DNA of 11,678 nucleotides from DASQFU01 sp035632955 (GTDB taxonomy: Bacteria; Eisenbacteria; RBG-16-71-46), in contig DASQFU010000077.1 of assembly GCA_035632955.1 (NCBI GenBank), positions 1 to 11,678 on the forward strand, read 5' to 3'. The position numbers were made by a program, and so were the translations under genes. This document shows positions 1 to 7,251 of the stretch, in pieces. Below the pieces are notes generated by a model that worked only from the letters and a program-made list of their open reading frames with translations, was not told where the DNA came from and searched no databases. Position 1 is the first letter of the stretch, and every line of letters begins with the position of its first letter.

Positions 1-22
1 TGCCGGGGGACGGAACGGAGCG

Positions 23-472
23 ATGAGCAGCGCGATCCGCCCGGCGGCCTTCATCACGTCGCCGCCGCGCCGCGTGGTGTTCCTGTGCGTGCACAACTCG
101 GCGCGCAGCCAGATGGCCGAAGGCCTGGCGCGGCGCGTGGCTCCGGCCGAGACGGAGATCTGGAGCGCCGGCACCGAGCCGCGCGGGGTTCACCCGTCGG
201 CCATCGAGGTGATGCAGGAGCTCGGCATCGACATCACCGCGCACGCCTCGAAGCACCTGAACAACGTGCCGTGGCGGGAAGCCGACACCGTGGTCACGCT
301 GTGCGGCGAGTCCGAGGAAGTGTGCCCCGTGCTGGCGGGAGACGTGCGGCGCGTGCACTGGCCGCTGCCCGATCCTTCGGCCGTGGCCGAGGAGGACCGG
401 CTAGCAGCGTTCCGTCAGGCTCGTGACGAGATCCGCTGGCGGCTCTCATCGCTCTGGCCGAGCGTGGGCTAG
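23..472 (+). CDS. arsC: Arsenate reductase, thioredoxin-coupled (LMW-phosphatase fold)
   Basis: This cytosolic enzyme reduces arsenate to arsenite so that arsenite can be exported. The 149-residue protein has the low-molecular-weight phosphatase P-loop C-X5-R at C22-R28 (CVHNSAR), followed by SQMAEG. A second cysteine pair sits at C94 and C101 (LCGESEEVC). The seven-residue step between them matches the Cys82/Cys89 relay of thioredoxin-dependent ArsC, and the P-loop cysteine is the third redox residue. The DP motif at 117-118 supplies the phosphatase-type general acid. All three cysteines make a plain tyrosine phosphatase unlikely. The ATG start has a GGAG at 17-20 and a GGA-rich stretch just before it, and leaves about 15 residues ahead of the usual family N-terminus. 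No other ars gene is visible, but the window begins only 22 bases upstream, so an ars operon may lie to the left. It converges on fbp with a 13-base gap. Confidence 0.93.
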   Translation: MSSAIRPAAFITSPPRRVVFLCVHNSARSQMAEGLARRVAPAETEIWSAGTEPRGVHPSAIEVMQELGIDITAHASKHLNNVPWREADTVVTLCGESEEVCPVLAGDVRRVHWPLPDPSAVAEEDRLAAFRQARDEIRWRLSSLWPSVG

Positions 473-485
473 ACGGCCGGAGCGC

Positions 486-1541
486 TCAGCGGTTGGCGGG
501 CGTTGGGCTCGGAACGCGTCGCTCGGCGTGCAACGCCGGGTGCGTGCCCTGCACGAACTGCTCGCACTCGGTGACGTCTTCCGGACTGCCGAGGAACAGC
601 GGCGTGCGCTGATGCAGCGAGGTCGGGGCGAGGTCGATGATGCGGTGCGCGCCGTCGCTGGCCGCGCCTCCGGCCTGCTCGGCGATGAACGCGAGGGGCG
701 CCGCCTCGTAGAGCACGCGCAGCTTTCCGTACGGGTTCTTCTGGTCGCCGGGGTAGAGAAAGATACCGCCGTAGAGCAGGTTGCGGTGGAAGTCCGCGAC
801 CAGCGAGCCGACGTAGCGTGAGCTGTAGGGGCGCCCCGATGCGTCATCCTCCATTTTCAGCCAATCTACGTAACGCTTCACGCCCTCGTCCCACTTGAAG
901 TAGTTGCCCTCGTTGACGCTGTAGATGTGGCCGCGGCTCGGCGTGCGGATGTCGGCGGCCGAGAGCAGGAACTCGCCGAGGCTCGGCTCGTACGTGAACC
1001 CGTGCACGCCGTCGCCGGTCGTATACACGAGCATGGTGCTGGAGCCATACATCACGTAGCCGGCGGCGAGCTGGCGCCGTCCTGCCTGGAGCACGTCCTG
1101 CAGGCCGCCCGAACCCTTGCGCGTCAGGCGCGGCAAGATCGAGAAGATGGTCCCGATGTTGACGTTCGCATTGATGTTCGAGGAGCCGTCCAACGGATCG
1201 AAGTTGACGACGTACTTGCCGACCGGCTGGCCTTCGGGCACCGGGATGATGTCTTCGTCTTCCTCCGACGCGAGGACGGCGAGCTGCCCAGTGGAGCCGA
1301 GGACGCGATAGATCACCTCGTGAGCGAAGCGGTCCAGCTTCTGGACCTTCTCCCCGTGGACGTTCTCGGCGCCCGTGTAGCCGAGAATGTCGACGAGACC
1401 CGCACGCACCACTTCACGGTTGATCATCTTGGCCGCGAGCGCGATGTCGTTCAAAACGCTCGTGAACTCGCCGCTCGCTTCCGGGTGCAGGCGCTCCTGC
1501 TGCAGGATGAACTGATTCAGAGTGACCGAGCGGGACGTCAT
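486..1541 (-). CDS. fbp: Fructose-1,6-bisphosphatase, class I
   Basis: The enzyme hydrolyses fructose 1,6-bisphosphate to fructose 6-phosphate, the committed step of gluconeogenesis (also used in the Calvin cycle), in the cytosol. The 351-residue length fits class I FBPase. Metal-binding acidic residues are visible at E93-E94 (ASEEDED) and in FDPLDGSS at 114-121, where D115 and D118 are the expected Mg ligands. The downstream motif YGGIFLYPGD (257-266) and the stretch LYEAAPLAFIAEQAGG (277-292), with E279 as a further ligand, are family hallmarks of the sugar-phosphate site. The last roughly 20 residues are Pro/Arg-rich and probably disordered. The start has a GGAG about 9 bases upstream. The stop of the aldolase gene lies 13 bases before this start, so the two are almost certainly co-transcribed and perform consecutive reactions. 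I see no redox-regulatory cysteine insertion of the chloroplast type. Confidence 0.96.
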   Translation of the reverse strand: MTSRSVTLNQFILQQERLHPEASGEFTSVLNDIALAAKMINREVVRAGLVDILGYTGAENVHGEKVQKLDRFAHEVIYRVLGSTGQLAVLASEEDEDIIPVPEGQPVGKYVVNFDPLDGSSNINANVNIGTIFSILPRLTRKGSGGLQDVLQAGRRQLAAGYVMYGSSTMLVYTTGDGVHGFTYEPSLGEFLLSAADIRTPSRGHIYSVNEGNYFKWDEGVKRYVDWLKMEDDASGRPYSSRYVGSLVADFHRNLLYGGIFLYPGDQKNPYGKLRVLYEAAPLAFIAEQAGGAASDGAHRIIDLAPTSLHQRTPLFLGSPEDVTECEQFVQGTHPALHAERRVPSPTPANR

Positions 1542-1554
1542 GGTCGGGCTCCTG

Positions 1555-2946
1555 TCAGTCGTGGAGGCCGGTCACGTCTTCGGGCCCACGGGCCGTGACG
1601 GCTTCGCCAACGGCAGGGAACGAGCCGTCCACGAACGGCGCGAAGCGCTCGGCAAGCTTGCGTGTGTTGCCGGCGCGTAGCTGGGTGAGCAAGAAGTGGA
1701 ACTTGTCTTCGAGCGCCTGCCCGATCGGCCTGCGTGCGTCCGCCGGCAAGCCCCACAGCTCGCGTTTGAAGGTGCCGAGCGCCTTCTTTCGCGTCTTGTA
1801 GAAGAACTGCTCGTCGGTGTCGCTGGACTTGCGTTCGCTCGCTTCGCTGGTGCGCAGCTTCTCGTAGATGTCGCGCTTCAAGGCGGTGGGGAAGCTCGAA
1901 GCGTCGAACAGCATGTTCTGGAACTCGGTAGCGAGATGGATCTCGCATGCGCCGAGCTGTGGGAAGCGATCGAACAGCTCCGCCGGCAGCGTCGAGGCGC
2001 CGTGCTGGACCGCTCCCGCGAGGCCGTATTCTTCGCGGGCAATTCGCGAGCACGCTCCAAGCGCGTCGAAGTCGATTTGAACCTGCGCGATGGATCCGTC
2101 GGGAAGCGGCACTCCGCCGTGGCTGGTGCCGGTCTGGATCGAGATCTTGCTGATCCCGGAGAACCCAGAGCCGAGCTTTTCGAGCGCGTCGAGATAGACC
2201 TTCATGAACGCGCGCAGCTCTTCGGGGGTGGAGTTCTTGCCGCCGACCTCGCCGATCTCCCCGCCGACCGAAACTGTCACGCCGCGCGGCGTGTGCTTGC
2301 GGATGAAAGCGGTGATCTCCGCGCACAGCCCGCCGTTCACCGCCTGTTGCGCCTCATGGCCGTCGTGTGAGAGATCCACCAGGGTCGAGGTGTCGACGTC
2401 GATGTTGTAGAAGCCGGCCGTAATCGCTTCCGCCGTCAGGTCGAGCACCGTGGCCATCTCGCTCTTGGGGTCGGCCAGGTATTTCTTCGCGTTGATCTGG
2501 AAATGGTCGCCCTGCAGGAACACGGGTCCGGTCCAACCCTCGCGCAGTGCCGCCGCCAGAACGACAAACGTGTATTCTGCGGGCCGCTGATCCGTGTAGC
2601 TGATCTCCGAGCGTGCGATCTCGCAGATCACCGCACCGGCGTCGAGCGCTTTGCGGGCGCGGAACAGCGCGCGCGCCGTGTCGTAGGCCATGCCGCGGAT
2701 GTTGATGGCCGGCACCGTGAAGTCGTGCGGCGCCTCGCCGCGACCCCGAGCGAGATACAGCTCGTGGATCGAGGCGGGATAGAGACCGACCGAGCGGCAT
2801 TGCTCGAAGATCGCGGTGCGCGCCGCGTCGCGCAGCGCCCCTGAGCCGAACACCCCGGTCCACACCAGGCGATCGATGGCTTCGGAGCTGCGGGTGGCCA
2901 GCGCCGCAGTCGCGCGGCGAATGTCTTCGAGGTTCGCGAGTTCCAT
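1555..2946 (-). CDS. fba: Class II (metal-dependent) fructose-bisphosphate aldolase, long form
   Basis: It probably condenses dihydroxyacetone phosphate and glyceraldehyde 3-phosphate to fructose 1,6-bisphosphate (reversibly), feeding the bisphosphatase encoded next. The 463-residue protein shows the class II TIM-barrel metal sites in order: GDH at 146-148 (D147 catalytic, H148 metal ligand), GGEIGEVGG at 228-236, GTSHGG at 273-278 (H276) and QHGAST at 314-319 (H315). It is about 100 residues longer than common class II aldolases. The excess is mainly a C-terminal helical region (about 345-445), and its length approaches that of GatZ/KbaZ-type tagatose-bisphosphate aldolase subunits. Tagatose-bisphosphate activity is therefore an alternative, though the fbp partner favours fructose. 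I chose the ATG at 2946 because GAGGA lies 6 bases upstream. The frame stays open far upstream, but only antisense to the GNAT gene. Confidence 0.88.
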   Translation of the reverse strand: MELANLEDIRRATAALATRSSEAIDRLVWTGVFGSGALRDAARTAIFEQCRSVGLYPASIHELYLARGRGEAPHDFTVPAINIRGMAYDTARALFRARKALDAGAVICEIARSEISYTDQRPAEYTFVVLAAALREGWTGPVFLQGDHFQINAKKYLADPKSEMATVLDLTAEAITAGFYNIDVDTSTLVDLSHDGHEAQQAVNGGLCAEITAFIRKHTPRGVTVSVGGEIGEVGGKNSTPEELRAFMKVYLDALEKLGSGFSGISKISIQTGTSHGGVPLPDGSIAQVQIDFDALGACSRIAREEYGLAGAVQHGASTLPAELFDRFPQLGACEIHLATEFQNMLFDASSFPTALKRDIYEKLRTSEASERKSSDTDEQFFYKTRKKALGTFKRELWGLPADARRPIGQALEDKFHFLLTQLRAGNTRKLAERFAPFVDGSFPAVGEAVTARGPEDVTGLHD

Positions 2947-2953
2947 GGGGAGT

Positions 2954-2982
2954 CCTCGGCGTGGGGCAGCCAGGCCCCGAGG
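2954..2982 (-). promoter_or_regulatory. 5' leader hairpin overlapping the fba ribosome binding site
   Basis: In the minus-strand leader, CCUC (2982-2979) can pair with GAGG (2957-2954), and GGGGC (2978-2974) with GCCCC (2967-2963). This gives a 4+5 bp stem with a 5-base bulge on the 3' side. The GAGG arm is part of the GAGGA Shine-Dalgarno sequence (2957-2953). Folding would therefore hide the ribosome site of the aldolase gene. The pairing is visible; a regulatory role is inference, and GC-rich leaders fold readily by chance. Confidence 0.3.
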
Positions 2983-3031
2983 TGGGGGCGTGTCGTGCTC
3001 GTCGCGGCAGGGTAAGGATAGAATCGGCCGG

Positions 3032-3037
3032 AGTATA
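3032..3037 (-). promoter_or_regulatory. Candidate -10 box for the fba-fbp operon
   Basis: TATACT on the minus strand is a five-of-six match to the sigma-70 -10 consensus, in otherwise GC-rich DNA. It lies about 85 bases upstream of the aldolase start, in the divergent intergenic region. No convincing -35 hexamer sits 16-18 bases upstream (GGTTTT is the best there), so the assignment is weak. On the opposite strand TAGAAT at 3019-3024 could serve the GNAT gene, also without a clear -35. Confidence 0.3.
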
Positions 3038-3125
3038 GACTCGCACGAGCCCGAAAAACCAGAGCGCTCGGGCGAGCATGAGTCGAGGTTTTCGGTGCGA
3101 CGACGCTTGGGATGGCTCGGTCGAT

Positions 3126-3131
3126 GGGAGG
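3126..3131 (+). promoter_or_regulatory. Ribosome binding site that bears on the GNAT start
   Basis: GGGAGG is the only strong Shine-Dalgarno sequence near the start of the tandem-GNAT gene. It lies 4 bases before GTG 3136 and 10 bases before GTG 3142. In-frame ATG codons at 3112 and 3124 lie upstream of it and have no such site. It therefore argues for a GTG start. Confidence 0.5.
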
Positions 3132-3135
3132 CGAT

Positions 3136-4089
3136 GTGACGGTGGAACGTGACCGTGGCGGGACGGTGTTGAAGCCGCCGCGGCGAGACGAGAGCGGCCG
3201 GGTTCTGGCGTTGCTCCAGGCCTGCGACGTCGCCGAGTACGGCGTGCCGGACACACAGGCCGAGGACCTGGAGTGGATGTGGTCGCTGCCGCGCTTCGAT
3301 CTGGAGCTCGATGCGCGAGTGATCGAGGCGCCGCCGGGAATCCTCGCCGGCTATGCGGCGGTCGACGTGCGCGCGGATGGGACGTCCTTCGACGCCGACG
3401 TATCGCTCCATCCGGAGCACGGCGCCGACGTCGGACCGGCGCTGCTCGCGTTCCTCGAGCGGCGAACCGCCGAGCGCGTGCCCTCCGGCAAGTTCGGCGA
3501 GCTCGCGATCCCGGCCGCCGCCGTGAATCGTGCCAAGCGCGAGCTGTTGGAGGCGCACGCCTACCGGCCGAAGCGCACGTTCTTCCGCATGGAAATCGAC
3601 CTCGCGCCGGATGGGCTGACGACGCCAAGCGTGCCGGACGGCATCGAGGTGCGTCGCTTCCGGCACGGTCTCGACGACGGCGTGCTCTATGAGGCGATGG
3701 AAGAGGCGTTCAGCCGGCACTACCGGCACGTCCGACTCTCGGCCGAGGAGTGGGCGATACGCCGCTTCAGCCATCCGAACTTCGATCCCGATCTCTGGTT
3801 CGTGGCCTGGGACGGCGAGCGCGTGGCCGCGGCGATCCTGAACTATCCCGCGGCCGACGCCGGTTGGGTGACCGAGCTCGGCGTGCGGCCGCCGTGGCGC
3901 GGGCGGGGACTCGGCATGGCGCTCCTGCTCACGAGCTTCGCGGCATTCGCGGAGCGCGGGCAGCGGCGCGTCGCGCTGGGAGTCGATGCCGAGAACGTGG
4001 ACGGCGCGACCCGACTCTACGAGCGGGCCGGCATGCACGTCACGAAACGATTCGAGATCTATCTCAAGTCGATTCCCGCCGCGGCGTGA
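3136..4089 (+). CDS. Tandem-domain GNAT acetyltransferase (MshD-like architecture)
   Basis: Predicted acetyl-CoA-dependent N-acetyltransferase; substrate unknown. From the chosen GTG start the protein has 317 residues and two GNAT-like halves. The N-terminal half (about 15-160) is diverged and lacks a clear acetyl-CoA loop. The C-terminal half (about 165-310) has the canonical motif A, VRPPWRGRGLG at 250-260, with the R/Q-x-x-G-x-G/A pyrophosphate loop. It also has VDAENVDGATRLYERAGM at 283-300, the usual C-terminal strand/helix where Asn and Tyr contact the cofactor. This degenerate-plus-active layout resembles mycothiol synthase, but nothing here indicates mycothiol chemistry. The start is uncertain: ATG 3112, GTG 3136 and GTG 3142 are all in frame, and GGGAGG at 3126-3131 favours the GTGs. 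It is divergent from fba and about 120 bases ahead of the Mo-hydroxylase operon, so probably transcribed separately. Confidence 0.82.
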   Translation: MTVERDRGGTVLKPPRRDESGRVLALLQACDVAEYGVPDTQAEDLEWMWSLPRFDLELDARVIEAPPGILAGYAAVDVRADGTSFDADVSLHPEHGADVGPALLAFLERRTAERVPSGKFGELAIPAAAVNRAKRELLEAHAYRPKRTFFRMEIDLAPDGLTTPSVPDGIEVRRFRHGLDDGVLYEAMEEAFSRHYRHVRLSAEEWAIRRFSHPNFDPDLWFVAWDGERVAAAILNYPAADAGWVTELGVRPPWRGRGLGMALLLTSFAAFAERGQRRVALGVDAENVDGATRLYERAGMHVTKRFEIYLKSIPAAA

Positions 4090-4134
4090 CGACGTCCGCC
4101 GCCGCGCGACACGCGTCGGTATCACCCGGCCGCG

Positions 4135-4163
4135 TTGACAGGGTGCAGGGGAGCGGCTTCAAT
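4135..4163 (+). promoter_or_regulatory. Candidate sigma-70-type promoter of the Mo-hydroxylase operon
   Basis: A perfect TTGACA -35 box (4135-4140) is followed by a 17-base spacer and TTCAAT (4158-4163), a four-of-six -10 match that lacks the conserved second-position A. A start site near 4170 would give a leader of about 40 bases before the GTG of the first operon gene. The GNAT gene ends at 4089, leaving this gap for independent control. Confidence 0.5.
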
Positions 4164-4210
4164 CGCGGACGGACGTCGCGCCGCCACCCGCGTCCAGGAG
4201 AGGATCCGGA

Positions 4211-4765
4211 GTGACATCAACGCCAACCACGGTGTGCCGGCTGCGCGTGAACGGGGACGTCCGCGAGTGTGCGGTGACGGCCAACTCGACCCTGCTCGAG
4301 GCGCTGCGCTACGGGCTCGGCCTCACCGGCTCCAAGCAGGGCTGCGACAAGGGCGACTGCGGTGCGTGCACGGTGGTCGCCGACGGCGTCGCGGTGCTGG
4401 CCTGCATCTCGCTAGTGCTCGCCTATCACGACGGTCCTGCCATCACGACCATCGAAGGGGTGGCGGCGCGCGGCGCGCCCCATCCTTTGCAGGATGCCTT
4501 CGACCGCACCGGCGCGGCGCAGTGCGGTTTCTGCACGCCGGGTATCCTGATGAGCGCGTGGGCGCTGCTCGCCCGTGAGAAGCAACCGAGCCGCGAGACG
4601 ATCGCCCGTGCCCTGTCCGGCAATCTCTGCCGCTGCACGGGCTACACGAAGATCTTCGAGGCGGTCGAGCTCGCGGCCGCGGAGCTGCGCGCTGGCGAAG
4701 CGTCGCGAGCGAGCGCGGCGCCCGCACCGAGCGCCGTGACCGGCACGCGGGGCACCGGATCATGA
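4211..4765 (+). CDS. hcrC: Mo-hydroxylase [2Fe-2S] subunit (4-hydroxybenzoyl-CoA reductase gamma-like)
   Basis: Small iron-sulphur subunit of a xanthine oxidase-family enzyme; it relays electrons between the flavin subunit and the molybdenum site. The 184-residue protein has the plant-ferredoxin-type cluster ligands C45, C50, C53 and C65 (GCDKGDCGAC, then LAC). A second, helical-domain cluster uses C105, C108, C140 and C142 (QCGFC and NLCRCTGY). All eight cysteines are present. The Ala/Thr/Gly-rich tail after about residue 160 extends past the usual end of the family and looks disordered. Translation starts at GTG with AGGAGAGGA at 4196-4204. The stop overlaps the start of the next gene as ATGA, indicating translational coupling. 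The subunit alone cannot identify the substrate; the hcrC name rests on the neighbouring HcrB-type flavin subunit. Confidence 0.93.
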   Translation: MTSTPTTVCRLRVNGDVRECAVTANSTLLEALRYGLGLTGSKQGCDKGDCGACTVVADGVAVLACISLVLAYHDGPAITTIEGVAARGAPHPLQDAFDRTGAAQCGFCTPGILMSAWALLAREKQPSRETIARALSGNLCRCTGYTKIFEAVELAAAELRAGEASRASAAPAPSAVTGTRGTGS

Positions 4766-7251
4766 CCCGCGGCGGCCCGCGCGTCCCCGACGACCGCATG
4801 ATGCCGAGCGACGAGCGGCTCCGTCCTCCGCAATGGGAGGAAGGACGGAGCGGCCCGCCGCACGGAGTCTTCTCGGTGATCGGCAAGCGCAATCGCAAGG
4901 TGGAAGGGCTCGCGAAGGTCACCGGGCGCGCAATCTATACCGACGACATCACGCTGCCTCGGATGCTGCATGGCAAGCTCCTGCGCAGTCTCCACCCGCA
5001 CGCGCGCATTCGTTCGATCGACGTTTCGGAGGCGCTGGCGCGGCCCGGCGTGCACGCGGTCATCACGGGCAAGGATCTCCCGGAGTACTTCGGGATCATC
5101 CCGTGGACCCAGGACGAGCAGGCGTTGTGCGAGGAGAAGGCGCGCTACGTCGGCGACGCGATCGCCGCCGTCGCCGCCGACACGGAGCTGCTGGCCGAAG
5201 AGGCGCTGCGGCGCATCCGCGTCGACTACGAGCCGCTGCCCGCGGTGATGGACATCGAGACCGCGCTCGCGCATCCCGAGTGGAAGGTCAACGAGAAGGC
5301 GAAGGACGGCAACGTCTCGAAGCACGTCCTGCTCGAGTTCGGCGACGTCGAGGGCGAGCTGGCCGGCGGCGATGAGGTCGTGGAGTGCGAGTACTGGTAT
5401 GAAGGCTCGACCCACACGCCGATCGAGCCGCACTGCTGTGTCGCGGACTTCGACGCGACCGGATTCCTGACCGTCTACTCCAGCACCCAGGTCGCTCACT
5501 ACCTGCACCGCGATCTGGCGAAGGTGCTCGGGCTGCCGACCCAGCGGATCCGCGTCATCCAGCCGGTCGTCGGCGGAGCGTTCGGCGGCAAGAGCGAGCC
5601 GTTCTCGCTCGAGTTCTGCGCCGCCAAGCTCAGCATGCAGACCGGCCGGCCGGTAAAGATTCTCTACACGCGGGAGGAAGTGTTCTACGCGCACCGGGGC
5701 CGGCACCCGATGCGCATGCGCTACCGCACCGGCATCCGGCGGGATGGCACGCTGACCGGCGTCGACGCCAGGATTCACATCGACGGCGGCGCATACTCGT
5801 CGTTCGGGCTTGTGACGACCTACTATTCGGGCCAGCTCCTGACGGCGCCGTATCGCATGGGCGCCTACCGGTTCGACTCGACTCGCGTGTTCACGAACAA
5901 GCCGTGCTGCGGGCCGAAGCGCGGCCACGGCTCCGTTCAGCCGCGGTTCGCGTTCGAGTGTCAGCTCGACAAGCTGGCCGAGCGGATCGGGATGGACCCG
6001 ATAGAGGTGCGGCGCAAGAACTTCATCGGCGAGAACACGCACACCGTCAACGGCATGCGGGTGACGTCGAACGGATTTCTCGAATGCCTGGAGGCGGTCG
6101 AGCGCGAGTCGGACTGGAAGCGAAAGTTTCGCCGCCTGCCTTACGGGCGAGGCATCGGCGTCGCCGGCAGCATGTACATCAGCGGCACCAACTATTGCAT
6201 CTACCCGAACGAGATGCCGCAGTCCGGCGTGCAGCTAAAGCTGGATCGCAGCGGGCGAGCGACGGTGTTCTGCGGCGCCTCCGACATCGGTCAGGGCTCG
6301 GACTCGGTGCTCGCCTCGATCGTCGCCGAGGAGCTGGGGCTCGGCCTGGGAGACATTCGCGTCGTGGCCGCCGACACCGATCTGACCCCGGTCGATCTCG
6401 GCAGCTATTCGAGCCGCGAGACGTTCATGGTCGGCAACGCGTGCCTGGACGCGGCACGCAAGCTCCGGCTCCAGGTTCAGGAAGCGCTGGCCGAACGCTG
6501 GGGCTGCCGGCCGGCAGAGGTGACGTTGGCCGGCGGCGAGGCCGTGTGCGCTCGCGACCCACAGAAGCACACGATGTCGGTCCAGGAAGCGTTTCAAGTC
6601 GCCGAGGCGCGACACGGCACGCTCGGCTCGGTCGGCTGGTATCAGAGTCCGAAGCTCGGCGGCGACTATCGCGGCGGCACGATCGGCGCTTCGCCGGCGT
6701 ACTCTTTCACCGCCCACGCCGTGGAATGCGCGTGCGATCCCGAAACCGGGTTCGTCGCCGTGGAACGGGTGTGGATCGCGCACGACTGTGGCCGCGCCCT
6801 GAATCCGGTGACGGTCGAGGGGCAGATGGAAGGCAGCGCCTACATGGGACTCGCCGAGGCGCTGCTCGAGGAGCAGGTGTTCAAGCCGGCCGCACCACAT
6901 CACGGTGCGGGGCTGCATCACGGGCCATCGCTGCTCGACTATCGCATCCCGACCGCGCTCGACGTCGGCGATATGCGCTCGCTGATCGTCGAATCCGTGG
7001 ACCCGGAGGGCCCGTACGGGGCTAAGGAGGCGGGCGAGGGCCCGCTGCATCCGAGCGTGCCGGCGCTGGCGAACGCGATCTACGACGCGCTCGGCATCCG
7101 CTGCGACCGCCTGCCGTTCAGCCCGCCGCGGGTGCTGCGCCAGCTCCGCGAAGCGGGCGCACGCGCGCAATGGGAGCGGGCTCGGGATCAGATCGCGACG
7201 GCGGCAGGCGCCTCGGAGTCCGCGCGCCGCGGGCCGACGCCCGCATGCTGA
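4762..7251 (+). CDS. hcrA: Mo-hydroxylase molybdopterin-binding subunit (4-hydroxybenzoyl-CoA reductase alpha-like)
   Basis: Catalytic large subunit of a xanthine oxidase-family enzyme that binds the Mo cofactor. The 829-residue protein starts its conserved a/b-hammerhead domain near residue 47 (KVEGLAKVTGRAIYTDD) and continues into the Mo-binding domains. Cofactor and active-site segments are visible: GGAFGGK (271-277), KRGHG (386-390, at the position of the XO-family active-site arginine loop), DIGQGSD (508-514), and GAKEAGEG (753-760). E759 is the expected catalytic glutamate of the K-x-x-G-E signature. It is longer than the about 770-residue HcrA because of a polar N-terminal extension of about 40 residues and a low-complexity tail after about 800. 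ATG 4762 overlaps the preceding stop (ATGA); ATGs at 4798 and 4801 are possible later starts. It overlaps the flavin-subunit start by 7 bases. In hydroxybenzoyl-CoA reductase the site reductively removes a phenolic OH; whether that holds here is inference. Confidence 0.92.
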   Translation: MTRGGPRVPDDRMMPSDERLRPPQWEEGRSGPPHGVFSVIGKRNRKVEGLAKVTGRAIYTDDITLPRMLHGKLLRSLHPHARIRSIDVSEALARPGVHAVITGKDLPEYFGIIPWTQDEQALCEEKARYVGDAIAAVAADTELLAEEALRRIRVDYEPLPAVMDIETALAHPEWKVNEKAKDGNVSKHVLLEFGDVEGELAGGDEVVECEYWYEGSTHTPIEPHCCVADFDATGFLTVYSSTQVAHYLHRDLAKVLGLPTQRIRVIQPVVGGAFGGKSEPFSLEFCAAKLSMQTGRPVKILYTREEVFYAHRGRHPMRMRYRTGIRRDGTLTGVDARIHIDGGAYSSFGLVTTYYSGQLLTAPYRMGAYRFDSTRVFTNKPCCGPKRGHGSVQPRFAFECQLDKLAERIGMDPIEVRRKNFIGENTHTVNGMRVTSNGFLECLEAVERESDWKRKFRRLPYGRGIGVAGSMYISGTNYCIYPNEMPQSGVQLKLDRSGRATVFCGASDIGQGSDSVLASIVAEELGLGLGDIRVVAADTDLTPVDLGSYSSRETFMVGNACLDAARKLRLQVQEALAERWGCRPAEVTLAGGEAVCARDPQKHTMSVQEAFQVAEARHGTLGSVGWYQSPKLGGDYRGGTIGASPAYSFTAHAVECACDPETGFVAVERVWIAHDCGRALNPVTVEGQMEGSAYMGLAEALLEEQVFKPAAPHHGAGLHHGPSLLDYRIPTALDVGDMRSLIVESVDPEGPYGAKEAGEGPLHPSVPALANAIYDALGIRCDRLPFSPPRVLRQLREAGARAQWERARDQIATAAGASESARRGPTPAC

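Noticed and set aside
460..487. GAGCG/CGCTC inverted repeat between arsC and fbp as a terminator
   Set aside because: It has only a 5-base stem with an 18-base loop and no T-tract, which is expected by chance in GC-rich DNA.
4081..4102. GCGGCG/CGCCGC hairpin over the GNAT stop codon
   Set aside because: It has a 6-base GC-only stem with a 10-base loop and no T-tract. It is low-complexity GC sequence and I cannot separate it from background.
2947..4125. Upstream extension of the aldolase reading frame, giving an 856-residue open frame on the minus strand
   Set aside because: The added 393 residues are Arg/Glu/Ala-rich antisense of the GNAT gene, without family-like sequence. The aldolase has a clear ribosome site at its own ATG (2946).
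4642..6042. 466-residue minus-strand open frame inside the large Mo subunit
   Set aside because: It is antisense to strongly conserved coding sequence. Long antisense frames are common in high-GC DNA and this one shows no motif.
7170..7244. In-frame upstream start of the FAD subunit (ATG 7170)
   Set aside because: It would add 25 Arg/Gly/Asp-rich residues overlapping the large subunit. The ATG at 7245 gives the family N-terminus and a 7-base overlap.
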